Shown: piece by piece, positions 26,220-34,477 of the stretch
Position numbering within the stretch: the first letter of the stretch is position 1
Layout of the letters: every line of letters begins with the position of its first letter
Source of the DNA: Aquidulcibacter paucihalophilus
GTDB taxonomy: Bacteria > Pseudomonadota > Alphaproteobacteria > Caulobacterales > Caulobacteraceae
Length of the DNA stretch: 64,000 nucleotides
Direction: 5' to 3'
Assembly (NCBI GenBank): GCA_030285985.1
Contig: CP127384.1
Coordinates: 682,001 to 746,000, forward strand
Notes under the pieces: generated by a model
Database searches by the model: none
What the model saw: only the letters and a program-made list of their open reading frames with translations
What the model was told of the DNA's origin: nothing
Translations under genes and position numbers: made by a program

Positions 26220-27368
26220 ATGATTCCGTATGGTCGTCAGGACATCACAGAGGATGATATCGAAGCCGTAGTCGCTACGCTGCGGTCTGATTTCCTTACC
26301 CAGGGACCGGCCGTGCCAAGGTTCGAGAAGGTGGTCGCCGACCACGTCGGCGCGGGCCATGCGATTGCTGTAAACAGCGCAACTTCCGCGCTTCACATAG
26401 CTTGTCTCGCGCTCGGCCTGGGGCCCGGGGACTGGCTATGGACGTCGCCCATTACCTTCGTGGCGTCAGCAAATTGTGCTCTCTATTGCGGGGCCATGGT
26501 CGACTTCGTCGATATTGATCCGCAGACTTACAATCTGAGTGTCGGTGAGCTTGAGCGGAAACTCGAGGCGGCCGAACGTGACGGCCGGCTCCCGAAGATT
26601 GTCGTCCCGGTCCATCTTTGCGGCCAGTCATGTGACATGAGCGCGATCGCGGAACTTGCGAAGCGCTTCAGGTTCCGGATTGTCGAGGACGCCTCGCATG
26701 CGATTGGGGGAAAATACCGGAACGGCCTAGTGGGGAACTGCCGGTACAGCGACATCACGATCTTCAGCTTCCATCCGGTGAAGATCGTCACGACCGCCGA
26801 GGGCGGCATGGCGCTTACGAATGACGATGAACTGGCGGCGAAGATGGCGCTGTTGCGCAGCCACGGCATCACCCGTGACCCAGCGCTTATGAACGTCCAG
26901 CCCGACGGACCTTGGTACTACCAACAGACTGACCTCGGGTTCAACTACAGGATGACCGAGATGCAGGCCGCTCTCGGCGTCAGCCAGATGGAGCGGATCG
27001 AAGCCTATGTTGCCCGCAGACATGTCCTCGCCCGGCGTTATGACGTGCTTCTGGACGGGCTCCCGGTAGTCAGGCCGCAGCAGGCAGACGACACCTATTC
27101 AGCCTACCATTTGTATCCCGTTCGCGTGCCTGAAGCGATCCGCTTGACCGTGTTCCGAAATCTTCGGGAGGCCGGGATCGGAGTGAACGTCCACTATATC
27201 CCTGTGCACCTGCAGCCCTATTACAAAGCCATGGGTTTCGACCGCGGTGACTACCCGGCTTCCGAAGGCTACTACGCCGAAGCAATTAGCCTCCCACTGT
27301 ATCCGGCGATGACAGACGAGCAGCAGGATCAGGTGGTTGCCGCGCTAGAGTCAGCGCTGGGCATATGA
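26220..27368 (+). CDS. pseC: UDP-4-keto-6-deoxysugar aminotransferase PseC (DegT/DnrJ/EryC1)
   Basis: 382 residues, PLP-dependent fold type I. MIPYGRQDITEDDIEAV is the usual PseC start; the PLP lysine lies in FSFHPVKIVTTAEGG. VNSATSALHIA and VEDASHAIGG bind the cofactor. It aminates C4 of the PseB product. Its stop overlaps the pseF start (ATGA). Confidence 0.94.
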   Translation: MIPYGRQDITEDDIEAVVATLRSDFLTQGPAVPRFEKVVADHVGAGHAIAVNSATSALHIACLALGLGPGDWLWTSPITFVASANCALYCGAMVDFVDIDPQTYNLSVGELERKLEAAERDGRLPKIVVPVHLCGQSCDMSAIAELAKRFRFRIVEDASHAIGGKYRNGLVGNCRYSDITIFSFHPVKIVTTAEGGMALTNDDELAAKMALLRSHGITRDPALMNVQPDGPWYYQQTDLGFNYRMTEMQAALGVSQMERIEAYVARRHVLARRYDVLLDGLPVVRPQQADDTYSAYHLYPVRVPEAIRLTVFRNLREAGIGVNVHYIPVHLQPYYKAMGFDRGDYPASEGYYAEAISLPLYPAMTDEQQDQVVAALESALGI

Positions 27369-28069
27369 ATATCGCCGTCATTCCCGCCCGCGGCGGAAGC
27401 AAACGCATACCACGCAAGAATGTGAAGGTGTTTTGCGGGAAGCCGATGATCGCCTGGTCGATCGAGGCCGCATTGGAAAGTGGATGCTTTAAGCGCGTGA
27501 TCGTCTCGACCGACGATGACGAAATCGCCCAGATCGCCGTGGCCCATGGAGCGGATGTTCCCTTTCGCCGGCCGGCGGAGCTTGCAGACGATTTCACACC
27601 GACGGTTCCGGTCGTCGCCCATGCCATTCGCTGGCAGCAGGACGCAGGGCCGGTGGAGCGAGCGTGCTGCATCTACGCTACGGCGCCCTTCACGCGGCCC
27701 GAAGATTTGCGCGCCGGCCTTGCCCTGCTGGACGAGCAAGCGGCTGATTACGCCTTCACCGCGACCACGTTTGAGTTTCCGATCCAGCGGGCCATCCGCG
27801 TGGACGCCTGCCGTCGCGTCTCAATGATCCAGCCGGAACATATGTTGACGCGCTCTCAGGATCTGGAGGAGGCCTTCCACGACGCTGGCCAGTTCTACTG
27901 GGGCCGGACAGACGCCTGGCTGGCTGGCCAGCCGATTTTCGGCCCACATTCGGTGGCGCTTGCTTTGGAGCGCCAGCGTGTCCAGGACATCGACACGGTC
28001 GAGGACTGGGATCGCGCTGAATTGCTATTCTGCGCTCTCCGGGCGCGATCAGACAAAGGGGATGCCTAA
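27365..28069 (+). CDS. pseF: CMP-pseudaminate cytidylyltransferase PseF
   Basis: 234 residues. N-terminal nucleotide-binding motif IPARGGSKRIPRKN, then KPMIAWSIEAAL, STDDDEIA and a C-terminal QDIDTVEDWDRAE, as in the NeuA/PseF family. It activates pseudaminic acid with CTP for transfer. The preference for pseudaminate over sialate is inferred from the neighbours. Confidence 0.92.
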   Translation: MNIAVIPARGGSKRIPRKNVKVFCGKPMIAWSIEAALESGCFKRVIVSTDDDEIAQIAVAHGADVPFRRPAELADDFTPTVPVVAHAIRWQQDAGPVERACCIYATAPFTRPEDLRAGLALLDEQAADYAFTATTFEFPIQRAIRVDACRRVSMIQPEHMLTRSQDLEEAFHDAGQFYWGRTDAWLAGQPIFGPHSVALALERQRVQDIDTVEDWDRAELLFCALRARSDKGDA

Positions 28070-28073
28070 AGTC

Positions 28074-28703
28074 ATGCAACAAGACGATTTCAGGACTGAG
28101 CAAGAGTCGTTCTGGGCAGGTGAGTTCGGCTCCGACTACATCGCCAGAAACCAGGGGGACCAGCTGCTTGCCTCCAACCTAGCCTTCTTTTCAAACGTAC
28201 TCCGCGGAGCACGCAACCCGCAGAGCTGTATCGAGTTCGGCGCCAACATCGGCATGAACCTGAAAGCGCTGAAGCTGCTATACCCCGGGATCGATGCATC
28301 GGCGATTGAGATCAATGCCGCCGCCGCAGAGGAACTGGCGAAGGTAATTCCTGCTGATCAAGTATTCAACAAATCTATTCTCGACTTCAAGCCGACCCGA
28401 GCCTATGATCTCGCGTTGATAAAGGGTGTTTTGATACACCTTAACCCTGAGGTGCTGCCTGAAGTTTACGACCGGCTCGTGGAGGCCACGGGCCGATACC
28501 TGGTCGTCGCCGAGTACTACAACCCGTCGCCCGTCGCGATTCCCTATCGTGGTCACAGTGACAGGTTGTTCAAACGCGACTTTGCTGGTGAGCTCATGGA
28601 GCGTCATCCTTCGCTGAAGCTCGTGGACTACGGCTTCGCCTACAGGCGTGACCCGGATTTCCCTCAGGACGACATCACGTGGTTCCTGATGGAAAAACAC
28701 TGA
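28074..28703 (+). CDS. Pseudaminic acid biosynthesis-associated methyltransferase
   Basis: 209 residues from ATG 28074. SAM-dependent class I fold: FGANIGMNLKALKLL is the motif-I glycine loop. The start (TEQESFWAGEFGSDYIARN) and the central LIKGVLIHLNPEVLPEVYDRL match the small methylase family found with pseudaminic/legionaminic genes. It probably O- or N-methylates the nonulosonate or its precursor; no position can be assigned. ATG 28062 is an alternative start, overlapping pseF by 8 bases; GGGG lies next to that codon but 12 bases from 28074. The frame continues back inside pseF, which is not expected to be used. Confidence 0.82.
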   Translation: MQQDDFRTEQESFWAGEFGSDYIARNQGDQLLASNLAFFSNVLRGARNPQSCIEFGANIGMNLKALKLLYPGIDASAIEINAAAAEELAKVIPADQVFNKSILDFKPTRAYDLALIKGVLIHLNPEVLPEVYDRLVEATGRYLVVAEYYNPSPVAIPYRGHSDRLFKRDFAGELMERHPSLKLVDYGFAYRRDPDFPQDDITWFLMEKH

Positions 28704-28723
28704 ACTTCGAGGACAAGCAGGCG

Positions 28724-29875
28724 ATGCTCACTTACTGCCGACGTTGCGTCATGCCGGACACCAAGCCGGACCTACACCTCGATGCGGAAGGCGTCTGCAA
28801 CGCCTGCCGCAGCTACGAGAGCCGCAAGGTGGTCGATTGGGACCAGCGGCATGGCGAGCTGGTCAAGTTGCTCGACAAGTATCGCCGCCCAAGGGGCGAG
28901 AACTGGGACTGCATTGTTCCGGTGAGCGGAGGCAAGGACAGCACCTATCAGGTTGTCCGGATGCTGCAGTATGGGCTCAATCCCCTGTGCGTGACCTCGA
29001 CCACCTGCGATCTCAGTGATCTGGGTCGAACGAACATCGAGAACCTGAAACATCTCGGAGTGGACTACATCGAGGTATCTCCCAACCCTCTCGTCCGCGC
29101 GAAGCTGAATCGTGTGGGGCTGCTACAGGTTGGCGATATCTCCTGGCCGGAGCATGTCGGCATCTTCACGATCCCGGTGAGAGCCGCAGTGCAGTTCAAT
29201 GTCCCCTTGATCGTCTGGGGTGAGAATTCCCAGAACGAGTACGGAGGGCCTGCGTCCGCGGCCGGAGGAAATGTTCTCACTCGCCGTTGGCTGGAGGAAT
29301 TTGGCGGCCTGCTTGGCATGCGGGTTTCCGATCTGGTCGGACAGGAAGGAATCGAGGACAAGCATCTCATCAACTACTCGTATCCGAGTGATGAGGATCT
29401 CGCACGTGTAGGCGTGACGGGGTTGTTTCTGGGGCACTATATTCCATGGGATGGTCTGGCCAACACGCTCATCGCTGCCGCAAACGGCTTCCACTCTTAT
29501 GAAAAGGTGGTTGAGGGTTCGATGGTGAATTACGAAAATCTCGATAACTACCAAACTGGCATCCATGATTACTTCAAGTATCTGAAATTCGGTTTTGGAC
29601 GTGCAACGGACTTGGCGTGTCTGCACATCCGGCGCGGCCGCCTGACGCGTCAGGACGGTCTCGACGCGGTGCGCCGCCTGGATGGGAAATTCCCCCGGGA
29701 ATATCTCGGGAAGTCGCTTGAAGACATCCTTCGTCCGCTCGAGATCACGGTCGATGAATTCATCAGGACTTGCGACAAGTTCACCAATAAGAAGATCTTT
29801 AAGCGCGATGTTTCAGGCGCGCTGGTGAAGGATCGCGATGGCAATCTGAGCAAGTTGAACTTCGATAACCCATGA
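28724..29875 (+). CDS. N-acetyl sugar amidotransferase (WbpG/PseA family)
   Basis: 383 residues. Zinc-binding cysteines at the start (CRRCVMP...GVCNAC), then the PP-loop ATP-pyrophosphatase motif PVSGGKDST. The family turns an N-acetyl group of a sugar into an acetamidino group, using ATP and ammonia. The ammonia is expected from the two next genes (hisH/hisF-like). GAGGA lies 10 bases before the ATG at 28724. The stop overlaps the hisH start (ATGA). In this operon the likely target is pseudaminic acid or its CMP form. Confidence 0.92.
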   Translation: MLTYCRRCVMPDTKPDLHLDAEGVCNACRSYESRKVVDWDQRHGELVKLLDKYRRPRGENWDCIVPVSGGKDSTYQVVRMLQYGLNPLCVTSTTCDLSDLGRTNIENLKHLGVDYIEVSPNPLVRAKLNRVGLLQVGDISWPEHVGIFTIPVRAAVQFNVPLIVWGENSQNEYGGPASAAGGNVLTRRWLEEFGGLLGMRVSDLVGQEGIEDKHLINYSYPSDEDLARVGVTGLFLGHYIPWDGLANTLIAAANGFHSYEKVVEGSMVNYENLDNYQTGIHDYFKYLKFGFGRATDLACLHIRRGRLTRQDGLDAVRRLDGKFPREYLGKSLEDILRPLEITVDEFIRTCDKFTNKKIFKRDVSGALVKDRDGNLSKLNFDNP

Positions 29876-30516
29876 AGGTCGGCGTTCTCGATTACGGCGT
29901 AGGCAATCTTGGCTCTGTCCTCAGAGCCGTGGAAGAACTGAACGTGTCGCCAGTCCTGGTGAACCGGGCGGTGGACATGCACCTCAACGATTGCCTGATC
30001 CTTCCCGGGGTCGGCAATTTCGTTGACTGCGCGCGCCTGCTTGCAGAGGGCGGATGGATTGATGCGCTTCGCCAGGAAGTGCTCGGTTACAACCGCCCGC
30101 TGCTCGGCGTCTGCGTCGGGATGCAACTGCTGGCCGATGTCGGGCTTGAAGGTGCCGGTCCCGAAAATCCTGAAGGCACGGCAGGGCTGGGTTTTATTCC
30201 GGGCCGTGTCGAACACCTCGCCCAGTTAGGCTGTTCGTTGCGCCTGCCACACGTGGGCTGGAACGGGATCATTAGCACGGCCCCCAAGGACAGCCTTCTG
30301 GCAGGTATACCGGACGGCACGGATTTCTACTTCGTGCATAGCTACGCCTTCGTCGCTGAGGATCCGGCTGACGTTCTTGCGGTCGCCGACTACGGCGTGC
30401 CCGTGACCGCGGCGGTGAGGCGTGGCCATGTCTGGGGCACCCAGTTCCACCCCGAGAAGAGTTCGAAGGCAGGCTTTCGACTGCTTCAGAATTTCCTGTC
30501 AGGTCCGCAATGCTGA
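29872..30516 (+). CDS. hisH: HisH-like glutamine amidotransferase subunit for sugar amidination
   Basis: 214 residues, class I glutaminase. LPGVGNF, the nucleophile elbow GVCVGMQLL (catalytic Cys) and the C-terminal GTQFHPEKS (His-Glu) complete the triad. It is the paralogue type that serves WbpG/PseA amidotransferases rather than histidine synthesis: it lies between such an amidotransferase and a hisF-like gene, and no other his gene is near. Overlaps hisF by 7 bases. Confidence 0.9.
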   Translation: MKVGVLDYGVGNLGSVLRAVEELNVSPVLVNRAVDMHLNDCLILPGVGNFVDCARLLAEGGWIDALRQEVLGYNRPLLGVCVGMQLLADVGLEGAGPENPEGTAGLGFIPGRVEHLAQLGCSLRLPHVGWNGIISTAPKDSLLAGIPDGTDFYFVHSYAFVAEDPADVLAVADYGVPVTAAVRRGHVWGTQFHPEKSSKAGFRLLQNFLSGPQC

Positions 30517-31292
30517 AGGTCCGCGTCATCCCGACCTTGCTGTGGAAGAATTTCGGGCTGGTCAAAGGGGTCGGCTTCGACAGCTGGCGTCGGGTCGGCC
30601 CGGTCCTTCCCGCGATCAAGGTCTATAACCAGCGGGAGGTCGATGAACTCATCCTTGTCGATATCGTCGCCCACGATACCGGGGACGATCCGGACTTCGA
30701 ATCCGTCAACGACTTCGGTCAAGACTGCTTCGTGCCGCTGACTGTCGGCGGCGGCATCACCAATCTGTTGCAAGTTCAGCGCCTGTTGCGGGCGGGAGCC
30801 GACAAGGTGAGCATCAATACCGCCGGGTACCACGATCCGGGTTTGGTCACCGAGATTGCGACGAGGTTCGGCACGCAGTGCGTGGTGGCCAGCATCGACG
30901 TGAAAGCGCGCCAGGACGGGGGATGGCGTTGCTTCAGCCATGCCGGCGGCAAGGATACCGGCCGTGACGCTATCGAATGGGCGCGGGAGTTGGAAGGTCG
31001 GGGCGCGGGCGAAATCCTGATCACGTCCATTGAGCGTGACGGCACGATGGAAGGCTACGACCTTTCACTTGTCGAGAGCGTTGCCAGTGCCGTGCGCATC
31101 CCAGTCATCGCCTCGGGCGGTGCCGGCAACTACGAGCATATGGTCGCCGCCGTGACCCAGGCAGGGGCGTCCGCTGTCGCCGCTGCAAGCATCTTCCACT
31201 TCACAGAACAGACCCCGGCCGGCGCCAAGGCAGCGTTGGCGGCCGCGGGTATCCCGGTTCGAAAGAGCTTTCAGCGCGCTCAGGATGTCTAG
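30510..31292 (+). CDS. hisF: HisF-like cyclase subunit for sugar amidination
   Basis: 260 residues, (beta/alpha)8 barrel. PLTVGGGI, KVSINTA, SIDVKA and LITSIERDGTMEGYD are HisF motifs. However, the N-terminus reads MLKVRVIPTLLWKNFGLVKG in place of the canonical LAKRIIPCLDV start, as in the HisF2 group that partners WbpG/PseA. It presumably channels ammonia from HisH to the amidotransferase. Confidence 0.88.
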   Translation: MLKVRVIPTLLWKNFGLVKGVGFDSWRRVGPVLPAIKVYNQREVDELILVDIVAHDTGDDPDFESVNDFGQDCFVPLTVGGGITNLLQVQRLLRAGADKVSINTAGYHDPGLVTEIATRFGTQCVVASIDVKARQDGGWRCFSHAGGKDTGRDAIEWARELEGRGAGEILITSIERDGTMEGYDLSLVESVASAVRIPVIASGGAGNYEHMVAAVTQAGASAVAAASIFHFTEQTPAGAKAALAAAGIPVRKSFQRAQDV

Positions 31293-32848
31293 TGATGCGG
31301 GTGGGCATTCGGGTTGACGCATCGCTTGCAATCGGAACTGGACATCTTCGCCGCTGTATGACTTTGGCAGCCGCCCTGAGGAGCAAGGGGGCCGACGTAA
31401 AGTTTGTCGTCCGACGTCATGACGCCGTCGCGGAAATCGCCCTTCGGTCGCAGAATTTTCCGGTCGTCTGGCTCGAAGTGAAAGCCTCACCGACGGGGCG
31501 TCAGGCATCCTCGACGGGGATGCACTCTCACGAACATTGGGCCGGTGTCGGCTGGAGCGACGACGCCGCGGAAACCGTCGGGGTGCTGGCGGGTTTTGAT
31601 CCGGACTGGGTGATCGTCGACCACTATTCCTTCGATGCCCGCTGGCATGATCAGGTGCGCCAAGGACTCGGCTGCAAGATGATGGCCATTGACGATCTGG
31701 CTGACCGACCCCTTTCCGTCGACGTTCTTCTCGACGCCAATTTTGCCGAGGATCACGCCAGGAAATACTCAGGCCGGTTTTTGCGCAAATGCCGTCTCCT
31801 CGGCGGCCCCCGATTCGCACTCCTATCCGACCAATACAAAACGGCACCGCGGTACCGGTTTCATCCCGACGTCCGCAGTATCGGCGTCTTCATGGGAGGC
31901 ACCGACCCGGACGGAGTCAGCGCCCGTGTCCTGCAAGCGTGCCGTGAGGACGCCGGTTTCGAGGGGGCGATCGAGGTGGTTTCGACATCAGCGAATCCAC
32001 AGCTGGAGCAACTCCGCGACGCCTGCACCGCCTCAGCGGGCACCACCCTGTTGCTGGATCTGCCCGATCTGAGTGCCTTCTATGCGCGTCACGATCTCCA
32101 AATCGGCGCAGGTGGAACCGCGACGTACGAACGTTGCTGCATAGGGGCGCCCACAGTTGCGTTGGTCGTCGCATCCAATCAGCTGGCCGTCGTCCCGGCG
32201 CTTGCCGCGACCGGGATACTGCGCGCTGCGCGACTCTCTCACGATCCAGATATGGATATTCTGCCCGCGGCTCTGCAGCTCGGAAACGTTGTTCAGGACC
32301 TTGTCGCAGATCCCGACGCCCGGCGAGAGTTGTCCGAACGCGGAATGAGCATGGTTGACCCGGCTGGAGCCGATCGTGTCGCGATTTGCCTTCTCGGTGC
32401 CTCTCTTGGCCTCAGACGCGCCACACTGGAAGACGGTGTGCGACTCCACGTCTGGCGAAATCATCCCGGCGTTCGAGCCGTTTCCGGGAACGGTGAACCG
32501 ATCCCGCTCGACGGCCATATGAACTGGCTGGCGCGGAAGATCGCAGCGAACGATTGCCGCCTTTACGTCGCGGAGATCGGCCCGGCCGCGATTGGCAGCA
32601 TACGGTTCGACCGTTTGGACAACGGCCATCTCGAAGTGTCGCTTTATCTCGACCCGGATCTGCCGGGCCTGGGCCTGGGACCACATCTCCTGCTTGCCGG
32701 CGAGCGGGAAGTGGCAGAGGAGTGGTCGGACGCAGCCACATTGGTCGCGTCTGTTATGCCGAGTAACGAGATTTCCGCGAGGTTGTTCCTGAGCTGTGGA
32801 TACTCCGGCGGCCCTCTTCGCTATAGCAAATCCATCATTCGAGGATAG
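31292..32848 (+). CDS. pseG: PseG-PseH fusion: UDP-sugar hydrolase plus N-acetyltransferase
   Basis: 518 residues. Residues 1-365 are PseG, a GT-B-like UDP-sugar hydrolase (RVDASLAIGTGHLRRCMTLA, MAIDDLADRP, FMGGTDPDG, IGAGGTATYERC). Residues about 370-510 form a GNAT domain (LRRATLEDGVRLHVWRN, EVSLYLDPDLPGLGLG, NEISARLFLSCGY) matching PseH. In the pathway the PseH step (N-acetylation at C4) comes directly before the PseG step (release of UDP), so the fusion joins consecutive reactions. In Campylobacter and Helicobacter they are separate genes. Tandem GTG (31292) and ATG (31295) starts touch the hisF stop; the ATG is as likely. Completes PseB-C-H-G-I-F. Confidence 0.9.
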   Translation: MMRVGIRVDASLAIGTGHLRRCMTLAAALRSKGADVKFVVRRHDAVAEIALRSQNFPVVWLEVKASPTGRQASSTGMHSHEHWAGVGWSDDAAETVGVLAGFDPDWVIVDHYSFDARWHDQVRQGLGCKMMAIDDLADRPLSVDVLLDANFAEDHARKYSGRFLRKCRLLGGPRFALLSDQYKTAPRYRFHPDVRSIGVFMGGTDPDGVSARVLQACREDAGFEGAIEVVSTSANPQLEQLRDACTASAGTTLLLDLPDLSAFYARHDLQIGAGGTATYERCCIGAPTVALVVASNQLAVVPALAATGILRAARLSHDPDMDILPAALQLGNVVQDLVADPDARRELSERGMSMVDPAGADRVAICLLGASLGLRRATLEDGVRLHVWRNHPGVRAVSGNGEPIPLDGHMNWLARKIAANDCRLYVAEIGPAAIGSIRFDRLDNGHLEVSLYLDPDLPGLGLGPHLLLAGEREVAEEWSDAATLVASVMPSNEISARLFLSCGYSGGPLRYSKSIIRG

Positions 32849-32955
32849 GTGGCGGCCAGTTTAACGTCCCCGGAAATGAAATGATCTGCGGACCTAAAGC
32901 CAATCCAGGTGCCTAGGCAGAACCTTTCACAAGACTCCCATACTCACATCACGGC

Positions 32956-32985
32956 TTGTATCGCATATCGCCTTTCGGCTAGGGC
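32956..32985 (+). promoter_or_regulatory. Candidate promoter for the sugar-phosphate transferase gene
   Basis: TTGTAT at 32956-32961 and GCTAGGGC at 32978-32985 with a 16-base spacer, in the 160-base gap after pseG/H. It shares the GCTAGGG block with the candidate promoter at 1776-1803. The spacer is slightly long for the Caulobacter consensus. Confidence 0.3.
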
Positions 32986-33008
32986 AAAGATGTGCTGCGA
33001 GCAAGATA

Positions 33009-34430
33009 ATGTTGTCCACTGCCAAGATCGTCTACCGCAATGCTTCCGATGGACCTGGAAACAACCTCCAGGAGTCCAGGTCGACCCATTGCCTTCCGCC
33101 GCGTCCTTCCCGTCGCATAGGCTTACGGCTGGCCAGGTCAATGATGGGGCTTGCAGCGTTTCTGACATGGTTCGGCATGCTCAGCTTCGCCCGGTATCTC
33201 GATGTCGGGCCGGCTCATACGCTTTTCGTGCACTTCGTGGCCCTTGGAGGCCTGTTCGTCTACATCGAGCGTGCCATCGGGCTTCACGATATGGAGCAGG
33301 CGGTCAATCTACGGGTGGCCGTCGCCCTAGCCGTCTCCGCCGTGCTGATCGAGGCCCTCATCCTGCTAGTCAGTTTCAACGGCTGGCGCGGCGGCCATTC
33401 CATGTTTGTCATCGGCATGGTTGGTGGCGGGATGCTGGCAGTTCGCTCGGGCCTAGTTTTGGGGTGCCGGGCGCTGGTCCGCGCGGGCTTGGTGGCCAAG
33501 ACGGTCATGGTCGTCGGACCCGACTCCCCGCTTCGCGACGAGGTCCTCGTCGAATTGGACGCTCGTGTGGGCGTGAGGACGGTGGCCATCCACCCCGGCG
33601 ATGATTTTCAACCGCTGGCCGAAGAGATGGAGACGGGGCCGGTTGACGAGGTTATTCTCGTTGCCCGCGAACCGCTCCAGCTGCAGGCGGTGGTCGATGG
33701 GCTTGAGGTGCACGCCGTCGACCTCCTGTTCATCGCGCCGATGCCGGCGGGGCCTGTCGAGCGCCGGCTACGTTTCAGGTCCCCGATCGAGCACGGCCGG
33801 GTCCTGCAGGATCGGCGGCAAACCGGGGGCTCGTACCTCATAAAGCGCGCCATAGACGTCGCTCTTTCCGCCACCGCACTTATCGTTCTCTCACCACTGC
33901 TGATAGCCATTGCAATCGCGGTCCGTTTGGATTCTCCCGGTCCTGCGTTGTTCAAGCAGATGCGGTTCGGCTATGGCGGTCGCGAGTTTCTCATGTGGAA
34001 ATTCCGGTCTATGCGGACAGATGCGGCTGACCCTTCCGGCAGCGCCCTGACGAAGCGGAACGACGAGCGCGTCACTCGCTTGGGGGGGGTTCTGCGCTCG
34101 AGCAGCCTTGATGAGTTGCCCCAGCTGGTCAATATTCTGATCGGGGAGCTTTCAATCGTCGGCCCGAGGCCGCACCCCTCCGGGGCTAAGGCCGGCGAAG
34201 TCCTTTACGACGAGTTGATCAAAAACTTCAAGGCTCGCTACCGGGTCCGTCCGGGGCTGACGGGCCTAGCCCAATGCAGCGGTCTCCGGGGCAATACCGA
34301 TACCGAGGCCAAGCTGATCGCGCGTTTCGAAAAGGACATGGAGTACGTCGAGACTTGGACGATTCTCCGCGACATCGAGATTATGCTGAAAACGGTCGCA
34401 CACCTTGTCGGCAGAGAGAACGCGTATTGA
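33009..34430 (+). CDS. Polyprenyl-phosphate sugar-1-phosphate transferase (initiating enzyme, PssY/WcaJ type)
   Basis: 473 residues, inner membrane. Four N-terminal transmembrane segments (to about residue 160), a soluble middle domain, one hydrophobic re-entrant segment (about 280-310) and the catalytic sugar-transferase domain: FKQMRFGYGG, MWKFRSMRTD, SSLDELPQLVNIL, GELSIVGPRP, RPGLTGLAQ. It attaches the first sugar phosphate to undecaprenyl phosphate and so starts each repeat unit. The donor sugar cannot be read from sequence; PssY/HfsE-type enzymes of Caulobacter are close in layout. Confidence 0.9.
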   Translation: MLSTAKIVYRNASDGPGNNLQESRSTHCLPPRPSRRIGLRLARSMMGLAAFLTWFGMLSFARYLDVGPAHTLFVHFVALGGLFVYIERAIGLHDMEQAVNLRVAVALAVSAVLIEALILLVSFNGWRGGHSMFVIGMVGGGMLAVRSGLVLGCRALVRAGLVAKTVMVVGPDSPLRDEVLVELDARVGVRTVAIHPGDDFQPLAEEMETGPVDEVILVAREPLQLQAVVDGLEVHAVDLLFIAPMPAGPVERRLRFRSPIEHGRVLQDRRQTGGSYLIKRAIDVALSATALIVLSPLLIAIAIAVRLDSPGPALFKQMRFGYGGREFLMWKFRSMRTDAADPSGSALTKRNDERVTRLGGVLRSSSLDELPQLVNILIGELSIVGPRPHPSGAKAGEVLYDELIKNFKARYRVRPGLTGLAQCSGLRGNTDTEAKLIARFEKDMEYVETWTILRDIEIMLKTVAHLVGRENAY

Positions 34431-34477
34431 GGGCACCGCCCCCAGCAACGTTTCCCGGGCTTTGAAGAATTGAATCC

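Noticed and set aside
29872..31292. hisH/hisF as part of histidine biosynthesis
   Set aside because: No other his gene is near, the HisF start is the HisF2 form, and both overlap or adjoin a sugar amidotransferase gene.
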